In this document: piece by piece, positions 34,030 through 43,440 of the stretch | Layout of the letters: every line of letters starts with the position of its first letter | How positions within the stretch are numbered: the stretch's first letter is position 1 | Source: Bacteroidia bacterium | GTDB taxonomy: Bacteria > Bacteroidota > Bacteroidia > UKL13-3 | DNA: 64,000 nucleotides | Reading direction: 5' to 3' | Assembly: GCA_025454875.1 (NCBI GenBank) | Contig: JALONP010000010.1 | Span: forward strand, 1-64,000 | The notes under the pieces: generated by a model | The model's database searches: none | Told to the model about the DNA's origin: nothing | What the model saw: the letters and a program-made list of their open reading frames with translations, nothing else | Made by a program: the position numbers and the translations under genes

Positions 34030-34752
34030 ATGAAAAAATACACCTTCACCCTATGCTTTTTAGCTTTAACCTTTTTAGCATTTTCACAAAGCGATACTTT
34101 ATTTGGCAATCGCAGTTTCAGGATTCAAGGACAAGTAGGAATCAATGCAACTTCTTTTATCAAAAACTTTATTGTGCTTAACTCAAGCAATATTCCGGAT
34201 GTATCGCCCTATTCGATAAACGTAAAAGGTTTGGTTGGTTTTAAAGCAATACCATCTTTTATGTTCGGTCCTCGTTTTGGAGTAGGTTATCTTCAACGTG
34301 AGAGTTCATCTAATAATGAAGCACAAGACAATGAACGCAGTGATAAAGAAAAATCAAGAGACTACAGATTAGGACTTGAAGTACAACAAATCATCAGCAA
34401 ACGTTTCACCTTATTATATGGAATTGATTATGTGTATGGTATGAACGAATCGAGCACTATAACCACTACTTTAAGACCTTCACCTAACCCACCATTTAAC
34501 GGAATTCCAACACGTACTGAAACAAAATCTGATTTTAAAACCAACGGCTTTGGTCCTTTTCTCGGAATTCAATTTGCAATTAACAAGTACTTGGTATTAT
34601 CAACCGAGGCTGCGTTAATTAAACAAGAAGGACGCGGAGGAAGCCGCACCATTTCTGATAATCCCAACAATACCATTGCACCCACTTTTTTTCAGAGTAA
34701 AAGCACCGAAATTACCCTACCGTTTTTTATCAATTGCAATTTTGTATTTTAG
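34030..34752 (+). CDS. Outer-membrane beta-barrel protein, 240 aa
   Basis: Signal peptide MKKYTFTLCFLALTFLAFSQ, then about eight to ten amphipathic strands (FRIQGQVGINATSFI; FMFGPRFGVGYLQRES; SKRFTLLYGIDYVYGM; FGPFLGIQFAINKYLVLSTEAALIKQEG), ending in LPFFINCNFVF with a terminal Phe, the classical outer-membrane sorting signal. It resembles the small OmpA/OmpX-like porin-type barrels common in Bacteroidota. Specific function unknown. Followed after 62 bases by the di-haem peroxidase gene in the same direction. Confidence 0.8.
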   Translation: MKKYTFTLCFLALTFLAFSQSDTLFGNRSFRIQGQVGINATSFIKNFIVLNSSNIPDVSPYSINVKGLVGFKAIPSFMFGPRFGVGYLQRESSSNNEAQDNERSDKEKSRDYRLGLEVQQIISKRFTLLYGIDYVYGMNESSTITTTLRPSPNPPFNGIPTRTETKSDFKTNGFGPFLGIQFAINKYLVLSTEAALIKQEGRGGSRTISDNPNNTIAPTFFQSKSTEITLPFFINCNFVF

Positions 34753-34814
34753 ACATTTTCAATACCTTAGCGTAAGATTTCCGTAACCCAATAAACCCTT
34801 TAACCATTGATCCC

Positions 34815-35981
34815 ATGAAAACACTTAAAATTTTGTTGGCCATTGTCATTGTTGTTTCGATTGCCGCTTCATGTTCACGTGAAGATAAAAACAAACAAGG
34901 ATCCAATTTGGTGATGATGGAACCAGTTTTACCTACAACTCCCTACCGTTACCAAAACGGGAATGCACCCTCTGATGTAACAGGCAGTTTAAATCTTGAT
35001 GACGATATGGCCACCTTAGGCCGGGTATTGTTTTACGATAAAGCATTATCGATTAACAACTCAATTGCATGTGCAAGTTGCCATTTGCAACATTTGGGTT
35101 TTGCAGATGGGAAAGCAACAAGTGGTGGGGTATCTATTTCCAAAACTTCACGGAACTCAATGGCTATTTCAAACCTTGGGCGGCAGTTTGCCTATTTTTG
35201 GGACGAACGTGAAACTGATTTAGAGGTGATGTCAGTAAAGCCCATACAAAACCACGTGGAAATGGGATTTGACAACCTAGATAAGGTGATTAACAATTTG
35301 AATGAAATCCCTTATTACAAACCGCTTTTTGCCAAAGCATTTAACAATGCACAAACCATCGATAAAGAACAACTTGCCACTGCATTGCAACAATTTTTAC
35401 TTTCCATTCAAAGCTACCAATCAAAGTATGATATTGGACGTACAATTGATTTTGTAAACTATACCAACGAAGAAAAGCTTGGAATGGAATTGTTCACCGA
35501 AAAATTGCATTGCGCAAGTTGTCACAACGAACCAACCTTTGCCGGTAATTGGGGTAGTGGCGCCAATATCGGTTTAGAATTGGAGTATAAAGACAATGGG
35601 ATTGGCGCATGGTTGAGGAATAACCCAAATAATCCTTCGGGGCCTATTTTTAATCCTGATTTTGTTGCCTCTATGGATGGCGCGTTTAAAATCCCTTCGT
35701 TACGAAACATTGAGTTTACAGCACCTTACATGCATGATGGTAGATTCAAGACCCTTGAAGAAGTTGTAGAGCATTACAATAGTGGCGTTAAACAACATCA
35801 AAACTTGGATTGGCGCATACAATTTATTTTTGACCCTAAAACCAACCAAAGCAAAAGTGGGATGAAGCTCAATTTAACCCCAACTGAAAAACGTGCATTG
35901 GTAGCCTTTATGAGAACCCTATCCGATTATGAAATGCTATCTGATCCAAAATTTTCTAATCCATTTAAACCTGTAAATTAG
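34815..35981 (+). CDS. Di-haem cytochrome c peroxidase / MauG-family lipoprotein
   Basis: A 388-residue exported protein; the N-terminus (ILLAIVIVVSIAASCSRED) has a lipobox with Cys about 20. Two c-type haem sites are present, CASCH (in SIACASCHLQHLGFADG) and CASCH (in LHCASCHNEPTFAGN), with the peroxidase-type segments LGRVLFYDKALS before the first haem and FKIPSLRNIEFTAPYMHDGRFKTLEEVVEHYN after the second (distal Met/Tyr region). Family members reduce peroxide or, as in MauG, oxidise a protein substrate. It should act in the periplasm. Its stop overlaps the convergent prmC gene by four bases. Confidence 0.92.
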   Translation: MKTLKILLAIVIVVSIAASCSREDKNKQGSNLVMMEPVLPTTPYRYQNGNAPSDVTGSLNLDDDMATLGRVLFYDKALSINNSIACASCHLQHLGFADGKATSGGVSISKTSRNSMAISNLGRQFAYFWDERETDLEVMSVKPIQNHVEMGFDNLDKVINNLNEIPYYKPLFAKAFNNAQTIDKEQLATALQQFLLSIQSYQSKYDIGRTIDFVNYTNEEKLGMELFTEKLHCASCHNEPTFAGNWGSGANIGLELEYKDNGIGAWLRNNPNNPSGPIFNPDFVASMDGAFKIPSLRNIEFTAPYMHDGRFKTLEEVVEHYNSGVKQHQNLDWRIQFIFDPKTNQSKSGMKLNLTPTEKRALVAFMRTLSDYEMLSDPKFSNPFKPVN

Positions 35982-36820
35982 TTGTCTCGAGCAGGCTTTT
36001 GTCCGTGAACCATTCGGTTATTACCCTGCATATCTTTCACAACTTGAACGTTGGTGTAGCCGTGTTGCATCATATATGCTGCAACCTCATTGGCATAAGT
36101 AACATGTGTTTCAAAAAATAACAACCCGTTGGAAGTTAAATGGCTTGAAGCAAAGTGCAAGATGGCCTTGTAAAACTGAAGCGGATCATTATTGGTTACA
36201 AACAACGCGGGCGTTGGTTCATATGACCAAACCGTTGGACTCATCTCCTTTTTTTCATTAAGTAATATATATGGCGGATTGCTCACAATCACATCAAATA
36301 TTGGCAATGGTAATTGGACTTCACTTAAAATATCAACTTGACTAAACCTAATATTTACCTTATGCAATTCAGCATTGTGTTGTGCAACTTGCAGTGCATT
36401 GGTCGAAATATCGATACCATGCAAGCTCCACAATGGGGCATTTTTGGCCAAGCTTATCGGAATACATCCCGAACCTGTCCCAATATCTAAAAGATGCAAC
36501 TTGTTGTTTACCGGTAACTGTTTTAACATTAAGTCGACCAACTCTTCAGTTTCTGGTCTTGGGATGAGTACGTGTTGGTTAACTAAAAACTTGAGCCCAT
36601 AAAACCATGCTTCGCCCAAAATGTATTGAAGCGGTTCGTGCTTGGACAATCGTTGAATGACCTCTTTGATAAATGCAACCTCTTGTTCAGCAACTTCGGT
36701 TCGCAGCAAATCTATTTTTAAAAAATCAAATACAATACGAATGATTGACGATAACTCGCCCTCATCAATAGTGCTTTTTAAGGCATCACGCATCAATGCC
36801 CTCGCTTCAGTTGGTTTCAC
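35978..36820 (-). CDS. prmC: Release factor glutamine methyltransferase
   Basis: The HemK/PrmC enzyme that methylates the GGQ glutamine of peptide release factors. The N-terminal helical domain (residues 1-80, EARALMRDALKSTIDEGELSSIIRIVFDFL) is followed by the SAM-binding motif LDIGTGSGCIPISLA and the catalytic VSNPPYILLNEKKEM (NPPY). PRPETEELVDLML marks the linker characteristic of PrmC. At 280 aa it is normal length. Cytoplasmic. It converges with the peroxidase gene and is divergent from the exonuclease gene. Confidence 0.95.
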   Translation of the reverse strand: MKPTEARALMRDALKSTIDEGELSSIIRIVFDFLKIDLLRTEVAEQEVAFIKEVIQRLSKHEPLQYILGEAWFYGLKFLVNQHVLIPRPETEELVDLMLKQLPVNNKLHLLDIGTGSGCIPISLAKNAPLWSLHGIDISTNALQVAQHNAELHKVNIRFSQVDILSEVQLPLPIFDVIVSNPPYILLNEKKEMSPTVWSYEPTPALFVTNNDPLQFYKAILHFASSHLTSNGLLFFETHVTYANEVAAYMMQHGYTNVQVVKDMQGNNRMVHGQKPARDN

Positions 36821-36893
36821 CCTTGCAAGGTAATTTGAATATTGCTATTTAAACAGTGTATTTGTTAACTTGCAAATCCCTTAACTTCATTTT

Positions 36894-37640
36894 ATGTTAA
36901 ATCAAATCGACCTTTCGAAGGTATTGGTATTGGATATTGAAACCGTATCGCAACAACCACAATATGAAAACTTAGATGATCGGTGGCAGCAACTTTGGAA
37001 TAAAAAATCCAATACGCTCTATCCCAAAAACGACCAAGCACCTGATGCGCTCTATAATCGAGCAGCTATATACGCAGAGTTTGGTAAAATTATTTGCATT
37101 TCGGCAGGGTATTTCCAAAGGAGTGGCAATCACTGGAATTTCAGGGTAAAATCGTTTTATGGTGACGATGAAAAAATAGTATTGGACGAATTTTGCACCA
37201 TGCTTAACCGCAATTATGATGAACCATTTAGCCAGCGTAATTATGAAGGTAAGTTCTTGTGTGGACATAATATCATGGAATTTGATGTGCCTTATATTTG
37301 CCGCAGGTTGCTTATTAACCAACTAGATTTACCTACAATGCTAGATGTGGCTGGTAAAAAACCATGGGAGATATTACACTTGATTGATACAATGGAAAAA
37401 TGGAAGTTTGGCGATTACAAAGCGTATACTTCACTTGATTTACTGGCCGCAGCATTTAATATACCAACACCCAAAGATGATATAGACGGCAGTATGGTAG
37501 GTGACGTGTATTGGAAAGAACAAAACTTGGAACGCATTAAAGATTATTGCCAAAAAGATGTTGTAACAGTTGCCCAAATTTTGCTAAGTCTGCGTAAAGA
37601 AAATTTACTTGAGGAACATGATATAATCCTCGCACAATAA
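36894..37640 (+). CDS. Predicted 3'-5' exonuclease (PolB-like, DnaQ fold)
   Basis: A 248-residue DEDD-superfamily exonuclease. Exo I is [18 protein letters not shown], Exo II is [19 protein letters not shown], and Exo III is [19 protein letters not shown] (tyrosine type). The overall pattern matches the standalone PolB-exonuclease-like family common in Bacteroidota. Probable role in DNA or RNA end processing. Eight bases separate it from pdxJ, so the two are likely cotranscribed, with no obvious functional link. Confidence 0.88.
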   Translation: MLNQIDLSKVLVLDIETVSQQPQYENLDDRWQQLWNKKSNTLYPKNDQAPDALYNRAAIYAEFGKIICISAGYFQRSGNHWNFRVKSFYGDDEKIVLDEFCTMLNRNYDEPFSQRNYEGKFLCGHNIMEFDVPYICRRLLINQLDLPTMLDVAGKKPWEILHLIDTMEKWKFGDYKAYTSLDLLAAAFNIPTPKDDIDGSMVGDVYWKEQNLERIKDYCQKDVVTVAQILLSLRKENLLEEHDIILAQ

Positions 37641-37648
37641 ATATTAGC

Positions 37649-38371
37649 ATGAATACAAAACTCTCAGTCAATATTAATAAAATAGCTACGTTGCGAAATG
37701 CACGTGGCGGCAATATTCCTGATGTGCTCCTAGCGGCACTGTTAATAACGGAATATGGAGCCGATGGTATAACCGTGCACCCACGACCTGATGAAAGGCA
37801 TATTCGGTACGCTGATGTTAGAGACCTGAAGCGTAAACTAACAACTGAGTTAAACATTGAAGGCAATCCTAAAGAAAAAGCATTTGTAGAGTTAGTGCTT
37901 GAAACAAAACCCGCACAGGTAACGCTTGTGCCCGATGCAAGCGGCCAATTAACTTCCGATCATGGATGGGACACGGTTGCACATCAAGGATATTTAACAG
38001 AAATCATTGCGGTGTTCAAGCGAGCTGGTATTCGTACATCTATATTTGTAGATGCAAAAACCGAAATGGTAGAAGGCGCCTACCAAGCAGGTGCCGATCG
38101 CATTGAGCTTTATACTGAAGCCTATGCAAGAGCAGCATCTCCGCATCGGGCAGAGGCGATTGCCCCATTTATAGTGGCTGCAAAAAGAGCTTCGGAACTT
38201 GGTTTGGGTATTAATGCCGGACACGATTTAAGTCTTGAAAACCTTCGCTATTTCGCCAAATCAATACCGAACTTATTGGAAGTAAGCATTGGCCATGCAC
38301 TTATTAGTGATGCTTTGTATTTTGGACTCGAACAAACGGTTCATCTGTATAAGGAGCAATTGCAATTCTAA
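37649..38371 (+). CDS. pdxJ: Pyridoxine 5'-phosphate synthase
   Basis: The final ring-closing enzyme of the DXP-dependent vitamin B6 route, condensing deoxyxylulose 5-phosphate with 3-amino-2-oxopropyl phosphate. TIM-barrel motifs fit well: [48 protein letters not shown], then [54 protein letters not shown] and [13 protein letters not shown]. Full length (240 aa), cytoplasmic. Its stop overlaps the convergent HxlR-regulator gene by four bases. Confidence 0.96.
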   Translation: MNTKLSVNINKIATLRNARGGNIPDVLLAALLITEYGADGITVHPRPDERHIRYADVRDLKRKLTTELNIEGNPKEKAFVELVLETKPAQVTLVPDASGQLTSDHGWDTVAHQGYLTEIIAVFKRAGIRTSIFVDAKTEMVEGAYQAGADRIELYTEAYARAASPHRAEAIAPFIVAAKRASELGLGINAGHDLSLENLRYFAKSIPNLLEVSIGHALISDALYFGLEQTVHLYKEQLQF

Positions 38372-38688
38372 GGATTGCGTTGAATAGCCTCCATGTAATC
38401 TTTTCCAAATTTGGCAAGTTGATCCAGCAAAGGAAGCGCCATTTGCCCTAAGGGAGTGAGTTGGTAAATAGGTTTACCCGAATCTGTTTTAAAAACCAAA
38501 TTGCTTTCCACCAAGTCTTTTAACTCTTCGTTAAGCACCTTCTCACTCACCTCAGGTAGTTGTTTGGTAATTTCAGAAAAACGCTTGCCACCATCTGCCA
38601 ATATTTTAATGAGCAATAACTTCCATTTGCCGCCAAGCATTTCGAGGGTTGTTCTAACAGGACATTGGTTACTTACTGAAGTATCCAT
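38368..38688 (-). CDS. HxlR-family transcriptional regulator
   Basis: A 106-residue winged-helix regulator with the family signature: [57 protein letters not shown], then [21 protein letters not shown]. The single N-terminal cysteine (Cys9), common in HxlR proteins, can act as a redox or electrophile sensor. It is divergent from the NAD(P)H-binding protein gene (72 bases), the usual arrangement when an HxlR protein controls an adjacent oxidoreductase. Confidence 0.92.
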   Translation of the reverse strand: MDTSVSNQCPVRTTLEMLGGKWKLLLIKILADGGKRFSEITKQLPEVSEKVLNEELKDLVESNLVFKTDSGKPIYQLTPLGQMALPLLDQLAKFGKDYMEAIQRNP

Positions 38689-38760
38689 AGCTTACTTCGA
38701 GGTTAGTGTTTGCAATTGATTGTTCATTTTTATTTGCACGCACAAACCTAATTATTTAAG

Positions 38761-39387
38761 ATGAAAACAATCGCACTTTTTGGCGCCTCAGGAAAAACTG
38801 GAAAAATTTACTTACAAAAAGCATTGGCACAAGGATACCAAGTAAAAGCATTGGTACGCAATCCAGAATCACTCAACCCACATCCAAACTTGTTAAGTAT
38901 CAAAGGCGATATTCTAAATGCAGAAGATGTAACAAAAACAATTGATGGTGCAGCAATAGTTGTGAGTTTGTTTGGGCGGGTAAAAGACTCTCCAAAATGG
39001 CTTCAAACCAATGGTACCAAAAACATCGTGAGTGCAATTCGAAACAAACCCGTTCCAGTAATTTCATTGTCGGGCGGAGGTTTGCCCTTTAGATTAGATG
39101 AACCAAAATGGGTAGATAAACTGATACGAGGTATTATGAAACTGCTGGTTGGTCATTTACTTGAAGACGCTGCCGGACACGCTGCCGTATTGCAAAATAG
39201 TAATTTAGATTGGACCATTGTGAGAGCGGGTCGCCTTACACTTAAACCTGAAAAAGGAAACTACCGTATTGGATGGGTTGGGGTAAATTCAGGAACACAA
39301 ATTGGGAGGGAAGATTTGGCCTCATTTATTTTAGGCCAAACAAAAAACTTCACGTACAATAAACAAATGCCCTTTATTTCTTATTGA
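38761..39387 (+). CDS. NAD(P)H-binding SDR-like protein
   Basis: An atypical short-chain dehydrogenase of the NAD(P)-binding/NmrA-like type (208 aa). The Rossmann motif is ALFGASGKTGKIYLQKAL, followed by VKALVRNPESL and the acidic strand-end IKGDILNAEDV. The segment LDWTIVRAGRLTLKPEKGNYRIG is typical of the BVR-B/flavin-reductase-like branch. Substrate unknown. It is probably controlled by the divergent HxlR gene. The 3' end overlaps the convergent Nudix gene by 14 bases. Confidence 0.86.
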   Translation: MKTIALFGASGKTGKIYLQKALAQGYQVKALVRNPESLNPHPNLLSIKGDILNAEDVTKTIDGAAIVVSLFGRVKDSPKWLQTNGTKNIVSAIRNKPVPVISLSGGGLPFRLDEPKWVDKLIRGIMKLLVGHLLEDAAGHAAVLQNSNLDWTIVRAGRLTLKPEKGNYRIGWVGVNSGTQIGREDLASFILGQTKNFTYNKQMPFISY

Positions 39388-39829
39388 TAAGTGATACCAC
39401 ATGTTGGTCTACAGGGAAGGTGAGCATTGTTGGTTGAAGTTGAGTTAATGGAACCCAAAGAAATTGTTGTTGTTCAATTCTACCATTGTTTTCAATATCA
39501 AATTGATCCAATCTAATTGCACTTGTTGGGGCTTGGGTATACACTTGGTAATAAACAGCAATCAGTTGGTCATTGGCTTTAAACGCACTCGGTTGAAAGA
39601 AATCCGTTGTGTACACATGCGGCCCAACTTCAATATCAATGTTTACTTCTTCTTTGAATTCGCGAACCAAACAGTCTTTGAGGCCTTCGCCAAATTCGAG
39701 TCCTCCACCCGGAAACTTTGTAAAGCCAAAGGAACCTATCTGTTCTTTTGACAATAAAATAGATTGGGTTTGTTCGTCAATAAGCAATCCATATACACGA
39801 ATAGTGAACCGATTAATGGTATTATTCAT
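39374..39829 (-). CDS. Nudix hydrolase
   Basis: I start at MNNTINRFTIRVYGLL (151 aa), because the track's 24 extra residues lie inside the upstream barrel gene. The Nudix box is complete: GGGLEFGEGLKDCLVREFKEEVNI fits G-x5-E-x7-R-E-U-x-E-E. It hydrolyses a nucleoside diphosphate linked to another group; the substrate cannot be told from sequence. It overlaps the upstream barrel-protein gene by eight bases, so they are probably cotranscribed. Confidence 0.9.
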   Translation of the reverse strand: MNNTINRFTIRVYGLLIDEQTQSILLSKEQIGSFGFTKFPGGGLEFGEGLKDCLVREFKEEVNIDIEVGPHVYTTDFFQPSAFKANDQLIAVYYQVYTQAPTSAIRLDQFDIENNGRIEQQQFLWVPLTQLQPTMLTFPVDQHVVSLINKK

Positions 39830-40631
39830 CGTCTTTGGTAATGGCATATTGAACACCAATATTGAGTTGTGCTCCCCAAATTCGGTTTTGGAGAGGCGCA
39901 TTACTCACCGAAAATGGAAAAATGGTAAACATTGGTTGTGCGTATGCACTCCACTCCTTATCTATTTTGTATTCAAATCGTGCGCCTACAAATGCATTCA
40001 TTGTAAACGATTTTGGATCATATCCAGTTGAGTCGATATGATGCACATTCACTCCATCCACAGCAAACTGGTATAATCTTGCTTTCATCTCGTGTTTAAC
40101 CAAAATATTGGCAGCAACACCAACCATTAAATAGGTATTCCATAAATAATCTTTACTACGGCTCACCAAATAATTAACTTGGATAGGTACCTGCAAATAT
40201 TGATAACGGTAACGGTACTCAATCTTTTTCTCCGCTCCGGTATTAGAATTTTCCAACACAATTCCATTGCCTATTCCCGGATAAAGAGAATCGAGGTATT
40301 GAATATTGTTTTGCTCACGCACAAAGCCTACCTCATTGTAACCAATACCCACTTGCAATTGCAAACTGTTATTTACATTGTAACTTCCATTTAAGGAAAA
40401 ACCCAAATTACGCTTATAGCGCTCAAATTGGTGTGTTGAATCGATGTATTGAGGATAGGTTTGGTTAAGCCACGAATTTGCAATTCGGTTTGAACTGGAA
40501 TACGGATTATGCCAGGTTATTGAAGGGTTGGCCGAAAAACCAATACCAAACTTAGTTCTTGATTGTGCAGTTGTAGAAAAAACAACAATTACCCAAAGGG
40601 CAATAATAAAAAGTAAACGCTTGGTTAACAT
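39822..40631 (-). CDS. Outer-membrane beta-barrel protein, 269 aa
   Basis: Signal peptide (LLFIIALWVIVVFSTTAQS) followed by barrel strands such as TKFGIGFSANPSITWHN, NNSLQLQVGIGYNEVGFVR, YQYLQVPIQVNYLVSRSKDYLWNTYLMVGVAANILV and MNAFVGARFEYKIDKEWSAYAQPMFTIFPF. It resembles the PorT-like/OMP_b-brl_2 proteins of Bacteroidota. It sits between the PorV-like gene (24 bases upstream) and the Nudix gene in one minus-strand run. Function unknown. Confidence 0.8.
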   Translation of the reverse strand: MLTKRLLFIIALWVIVVFSTTAQSRTKFGIGFSANPSITWHNPYSSSNRIANSWLNQTYPQYIDSTHQFERYKRNLGFSLNGSYNVNNSLQLQVGIGYNEVGFVREQNNIQYLDSLYPGIGNGIVLENSNTGAEKKIEYRYRYQYLQVPIQVNYLVSRSKDYLWNTYLMVGVAANILVKHEMKARLYQFAVDGVNVHHIDSTGYDPKSFTMNAFVGARFEYKIDKEWSAYAQPMFTIFPFSVSNAPLQNRIWGAQLNIGVQYAITKDDE

Positions 40632-40655
40632 GGGGCCAAGGTAGTAAAAATAAAT

Positions 40656-41735
40656 CTATTGCTCGCGTTTGTTAATTCCGAGCCTTAATGAAATGATATT
40701 GGAATATGGCAAGTTGGCCGCTCCACCAAAATTTGAAAGGGCATAATCAATACTTAATCGATTTATTTGTAAGCCCACACCAACCGATGGCATAAAGGTT
40801 CGTTCAGTTTCCCCGTTGATTTGTTTTACTTCCTGAAAATTCATCATACCACCTCTTAAAAAAACAAGGTTACGGTATCCTAATTCGAGTCCAATTCTTG
40901 GGTCAACATTAAAATATGCGCTTTGAATAAGGTTGTTTTTTTGTCCATCAAAAGTAACTTCGGCATTTACCTCTGGCATTACTGATAAGCGCTTGTTAAA
41001 AAAGAGAAACTTGCGCGCGGCACCCAAAATGGTGCGAGGTGCTGTTAACTCAAGCCGATTCGATGGCAATGCATTATTGGTTTGGAGCAATACTTGACGT
41101 TCTTCAGGGGTGAAGGTAAAATTCCAGACATTAAAGGTAGTTGTAATATCTCGAACAGTAGCTCCGAATTGCCATCCATTTCGTTGGTACTGCGCCCCGA
41201 TATCAAAACCAAAACCCCAAGCGTTTGCGAATGATCCAACAATCCTACGAATTACTTTCACATTGGCACCAACAGTTAATCCTTCAATACGAGTGGTTCG
41301 TGCATAGGAACCCAAAAAGCCATAATCAACCGAAGAAAAGTTCTTAATACGTGAATAGTCCAACTGTCCATTTTGGAAAAGATTAAGTGTATTCGGAATA
41401 TCATCGACCCCTACCCTAATCATGGTTACAGCAAGATGACTGTTTTGATTGAGTTTAAAAGCTACCGTTCCATAATCTTGTTTCACAATTCCGGCAAACT
41501 GTTCATTGTGCATTAAACTTACCTGTAAGTTGTCTTTAATTTGCGTAAGGCCAGCCGGATTCCAATAAGCAGCGGTTGCATCATTCACTCCCGCAACTAC
41601 TGAACTGCCCATTGCTGCAGCTCGCGCACCAACACCAATAGCTAAAAACTCATTGCTATACTTTAAAAATTGTGCACTGGCCATTGATCCCAAGCCAATA
41701 AAACAACCAAGCAGAAATAACCTCATCTTATTCAA
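40656..41735 (-). CDS. PorV/PorQ-family outer-membrane protein
   Basis: A 359-residue exported barrel of the PorV/PorQ family (FadL-like). Diagnostic segments follow the signal peptide: FLKYSNEFLAIGVGARAAAMGSSVVAGVNDATAAYWNPAGLTQI (the NPAGL motif) and LQVSLMHNEQFAGIVKQDYGTVAF. PorV carries T9SS substrates from the translocon to the attachment machinery, and PorQ has a related role. This may be a paralogue and not the T9SS PorV itself, but it fits with the T9SS cargo encoded at 49378. The start overlaps the ACP-phosphodiesterase-like gene by eight bases. Confidence 0.85.
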   Translation of the reverse strand: MNKMRLFLLGCFIGLGSMASAQFLKYSNEFLAIGVGARAAAMGSSVVAGVNDATAAYWNPAGLTQIKDNLQVSLMHNEQFAGIVKQDYGTVAFKLNQNSHLAVTMIRVGVDDIPNTLNLFQNGQLDYSRIKNFSSVDYGFLGSYARTTRIEGLTVGANVKVIRRIVGSFANAWGFGFDIGAQYQRNGWQFGATVRDITTTFNVWNFTFTPEERQVLLQTNNALPSNRLELTAPRTILGAARKFLFFNKRLSVMPEVNAEVTFDGQKNNLIQSAYFNVDPRIGLELGYRNLVFLRGGMMNFQEVKQINGETERTFMPSVGVGLQINRLSIDYALSNFGGAANLPYSNIISLRLGINKREQ

Positions 41736-42393
41736 AAACCTTTTTCAATTGCGTGTAGAGCGCTTCTTTATCAGGAAACAAGTCCAATTCCAACATTGGA
41801 ATTGCATTTAAAAGCAACTCGCTATCGTGCTGGTTCGGTTCCTTAAGTCCCACGCGCATCATAATTCTACTTAACGAATATAACAACTTCCTATTATCTG
41901 TGTAATAATAAATATACTTAACTGTTTTAAAGTGGTTCCAGAAATCGAGAAAAGACTGGGTATCTTGTAATCCGTAATGCTTCAAATAGTCAATTAGTTC
42001 GCCCTCATCTATGGTTGTAATACTTTCGTAAAAAGCGTCCAATTCATGTGGCAAATGCGCAACCCATTGCCGATCGAGCAATAACTCAAAAAGTACGTGT
42101 GACACAAACCAGATTCTGGTAAATTCTTCCGAAAAAGGTATTCGTTTTAAAGCCTCAAGGGTTTGTGTATTGTAGTGATGAAAAAACGAAGATTGGTGAA
42201 ACCGCTTATCAGCTTGGTAATGCTTTATGCATCCAAGAAGCATGTCATTTTGGTTAGCAGTAAATAAGGGAGATGGTGGTGGCTTGTGAAAAGAAGCAAT
42301 CCAACGTTTGCAAACATCAGGAAAAAATAATGCTGCATTGTGGGCAAACCTACCAGGAATTCGATCTACAACAAAATGCGAAAAATAATTCAC
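41728..42393 (-). CDS. ACP phosphodiesterase-like protein (DUF479)
   Basis: A 221-residue helical protein similar to acyl-carrier-protein phosphodiesterase AcpH: N-terminal MNYFSHFVV, the segment MLLGCIKHYQADKRFHQSSFFHHYN and the helix WFVSHVLFELLLDRQWV match the family's His/Asp positions. AcpH removes phosphopantetheine from ACP; many DUF479 members have not been tested. Cytoplasmic. Part of a minus-strand run with the PorV-like gene, which it overlaps by eight bases. Confidence 0.78.
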   Translation of the reverse strand: MNYFSHFVVDRIPGRFAHNAALFFPDVCKRWIASFHKPPPSPLFTANQNDMLLGCIKHYQADKRFHQSSFFHHYNTQTLEALKRIPFSEEFTRIWFVSHVLFELLLDRQWVAHLPHELDAFYESITTIDEGELIDYLKHYGLQDTQSFLDFWNHFKTVKYIYYYTDNRKLLYSLSRIMMRVGLKEPNQHDSELLLNAIPMLELDLFPDKEALYTQLKKVFE

Positions 42394-42396
42394 ACG

Positions 42397-42573
42397 CTAG
42401 CGGTTTGACCAATTAGAGCGGTTTTTATTTTTGCTTTTAACCAACCCTTTCTTATCATATTTAACATGATAACTGTTGCGAGGGTCATCAAACCTTTTAC
42501 ATTGTTGGGGTTTACATGCATTTGCCGAAACCAATACTGCCAAAATAATAAATGCTGAAATTGCTTTTTTCAT
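42397..42573 (-). CDS. Small basic lipoprotein, 58 aa
   Basis: From the internal start MKKAISAFIILAVLVSANACK there is a lipoprotein signal with Cys 20. The mature part is about 39 residues, basic and Ser/Asn-rich (KRFDDPRNSYHVKYDKKGLVKSKNKNRSNWSNR), with a second cysteine in CKPQQCKRF. The stop lies 3 bases from the ACP-phosphodiesterase-like start, so they are likely coexpressed. Short basic lipoproteins of this kind occur in Bacteroidota; no function is known. Confidence 0.65.
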   Translation of the reverse strand: MKKAISAFIILAVLVSANACKPQQCKRFDDPRNSYHVKYDKKGLVKSKNKNRSNWSNR

Positions 42574-42612
42574 ATTGAATAGGTTAGGTTTCATTCTTTA
42601 ATAATGGGTAAT

Positions 42613-42646
42613 AAAAAAGTCCTGCACAAAAGTAATGCAGGACTTT
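42613..42646 (-). terminator. Terminator after the histone H1-like gene
   Basis: On the minus strand AAAAGTCCTGCA, loop, TGCAGGACTTTTTT, 24 bases past the stop codon at 42670. Confidence 0.9.
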
Positions 42647-42669
42647 TAACATTGTTCACTAAAAGCTGA

Positions 42670-42933
42670 TTACTTTTTAGTAGCGGCTTTCTTTGGAGCA
42701 GCTTTCTTAGTAGCGGCTTTTTTAGGAGCAGCTTTCTTAGGAGCAGCTTTTTTAGGAGCGGCTTTTTTAGGAGCAGCTTTCTTAGCGGCTTTTTTAGGAG
42801 CAGCTTTCTTAGCAGCTTTTTTAGGAGCAGCTTTCTTAGCGGCTTTTTTAGGAGCAGCTTTCTTAGTTGCTGCTTTTTTAGGAGCAGCTGATTTTGTAGG
42901 AGCTGCTTTTTTGGTTGCTTTTTTAGTTGCCAT
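42670..42933 (-). CDS. Histone H1-like Lys/Ala-rich DNA-binding protein
   Basis: The true start is MATKKATKKAAPTKSAAPKK (87 aa); the track ORF adds 57 residues of non-coding sequence. Almost the whole protein is a repeat of KKAAPKKA and KKAATKKA units, with only A, K, P, T and S apart from the start. Such tails resemble the C-terminal domain of eukaryotic H1 and the chlamydial Hc proteins, and should condense DNA by charge neutralisation. The DNA itself is a tandem array of roughly 15- to 30-base units, so length is likely to vary between strains. A single gene with its own terminator and a long AT-rich upstream region. Confidence 0.85.
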   Translation of the reverse strand: MATKKATKKAAPTKSAAPKKAATKKAAPKKAAKKAAPKKAAKKAAPKKAAKKAAPKKAAPKKAAPKKAAPKKAATKKAAPKKAATKK

Positions 42934-43440
42934 GTTTTTAAAAATTTGATTGATTACAGAAACAAAGTTATAAGAGTGTTTATAATATTCAAGTACTTGT
43001 TCAGTATCAGGCAAAAAAAATTGCAACACAAAACTGTTGATAACTGTATACAAGCATCGCGAAGCATTGATTTTACTAATTGTTTCACGAATTGAGTAAT
43101 TCACAAAATTGTGATTATTTTCTTTTTACTGAGTTGCAAGTAATTAGCAAAAATTTGAACACAAATAGAAAAACACATACAAAGCAAATACGATGCATTG
43201 CTGCGAGAGCCTTATTTTACTATAATTCACAGCGAATACTGTATCAAAAATCAATTTACGTTGCAAATTTGAAGATTCAATTCTTGAACGGAATATTTTT
43301 TTAAAACTGCTGAACGGTTCAAGATAAATCAGTATATTTTTTTATACATCTACATTCTCCTTTTTTAAAATCTTGATTCCAATTAAACGCTATTAAGCAT
43401 ACAAACAAATGCATATACTTGAATAGAATATTCAAACAAC
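42934..43440. other. AT-rich intergenic region between H1-like gene and cinA
   Basis: About 500 bases with no convincing gene. The track ORF at 43080-43304 has poor codon usage and no start context. The region must contain promoters for the divergent H1-like gene and cinA, but I could not place a TAnnTTTG element with confidence. No repeats or hairpins stand out. Confidence 0.5.

Noticed and set aside
42934-43104. N-terminal extension of the H1-like ORF (MNYSIRETISKINASR...)
   Set aside because: It is AT-rich non-coding sequence ahead of the natural MATKKATKK start; no homologue-like features.
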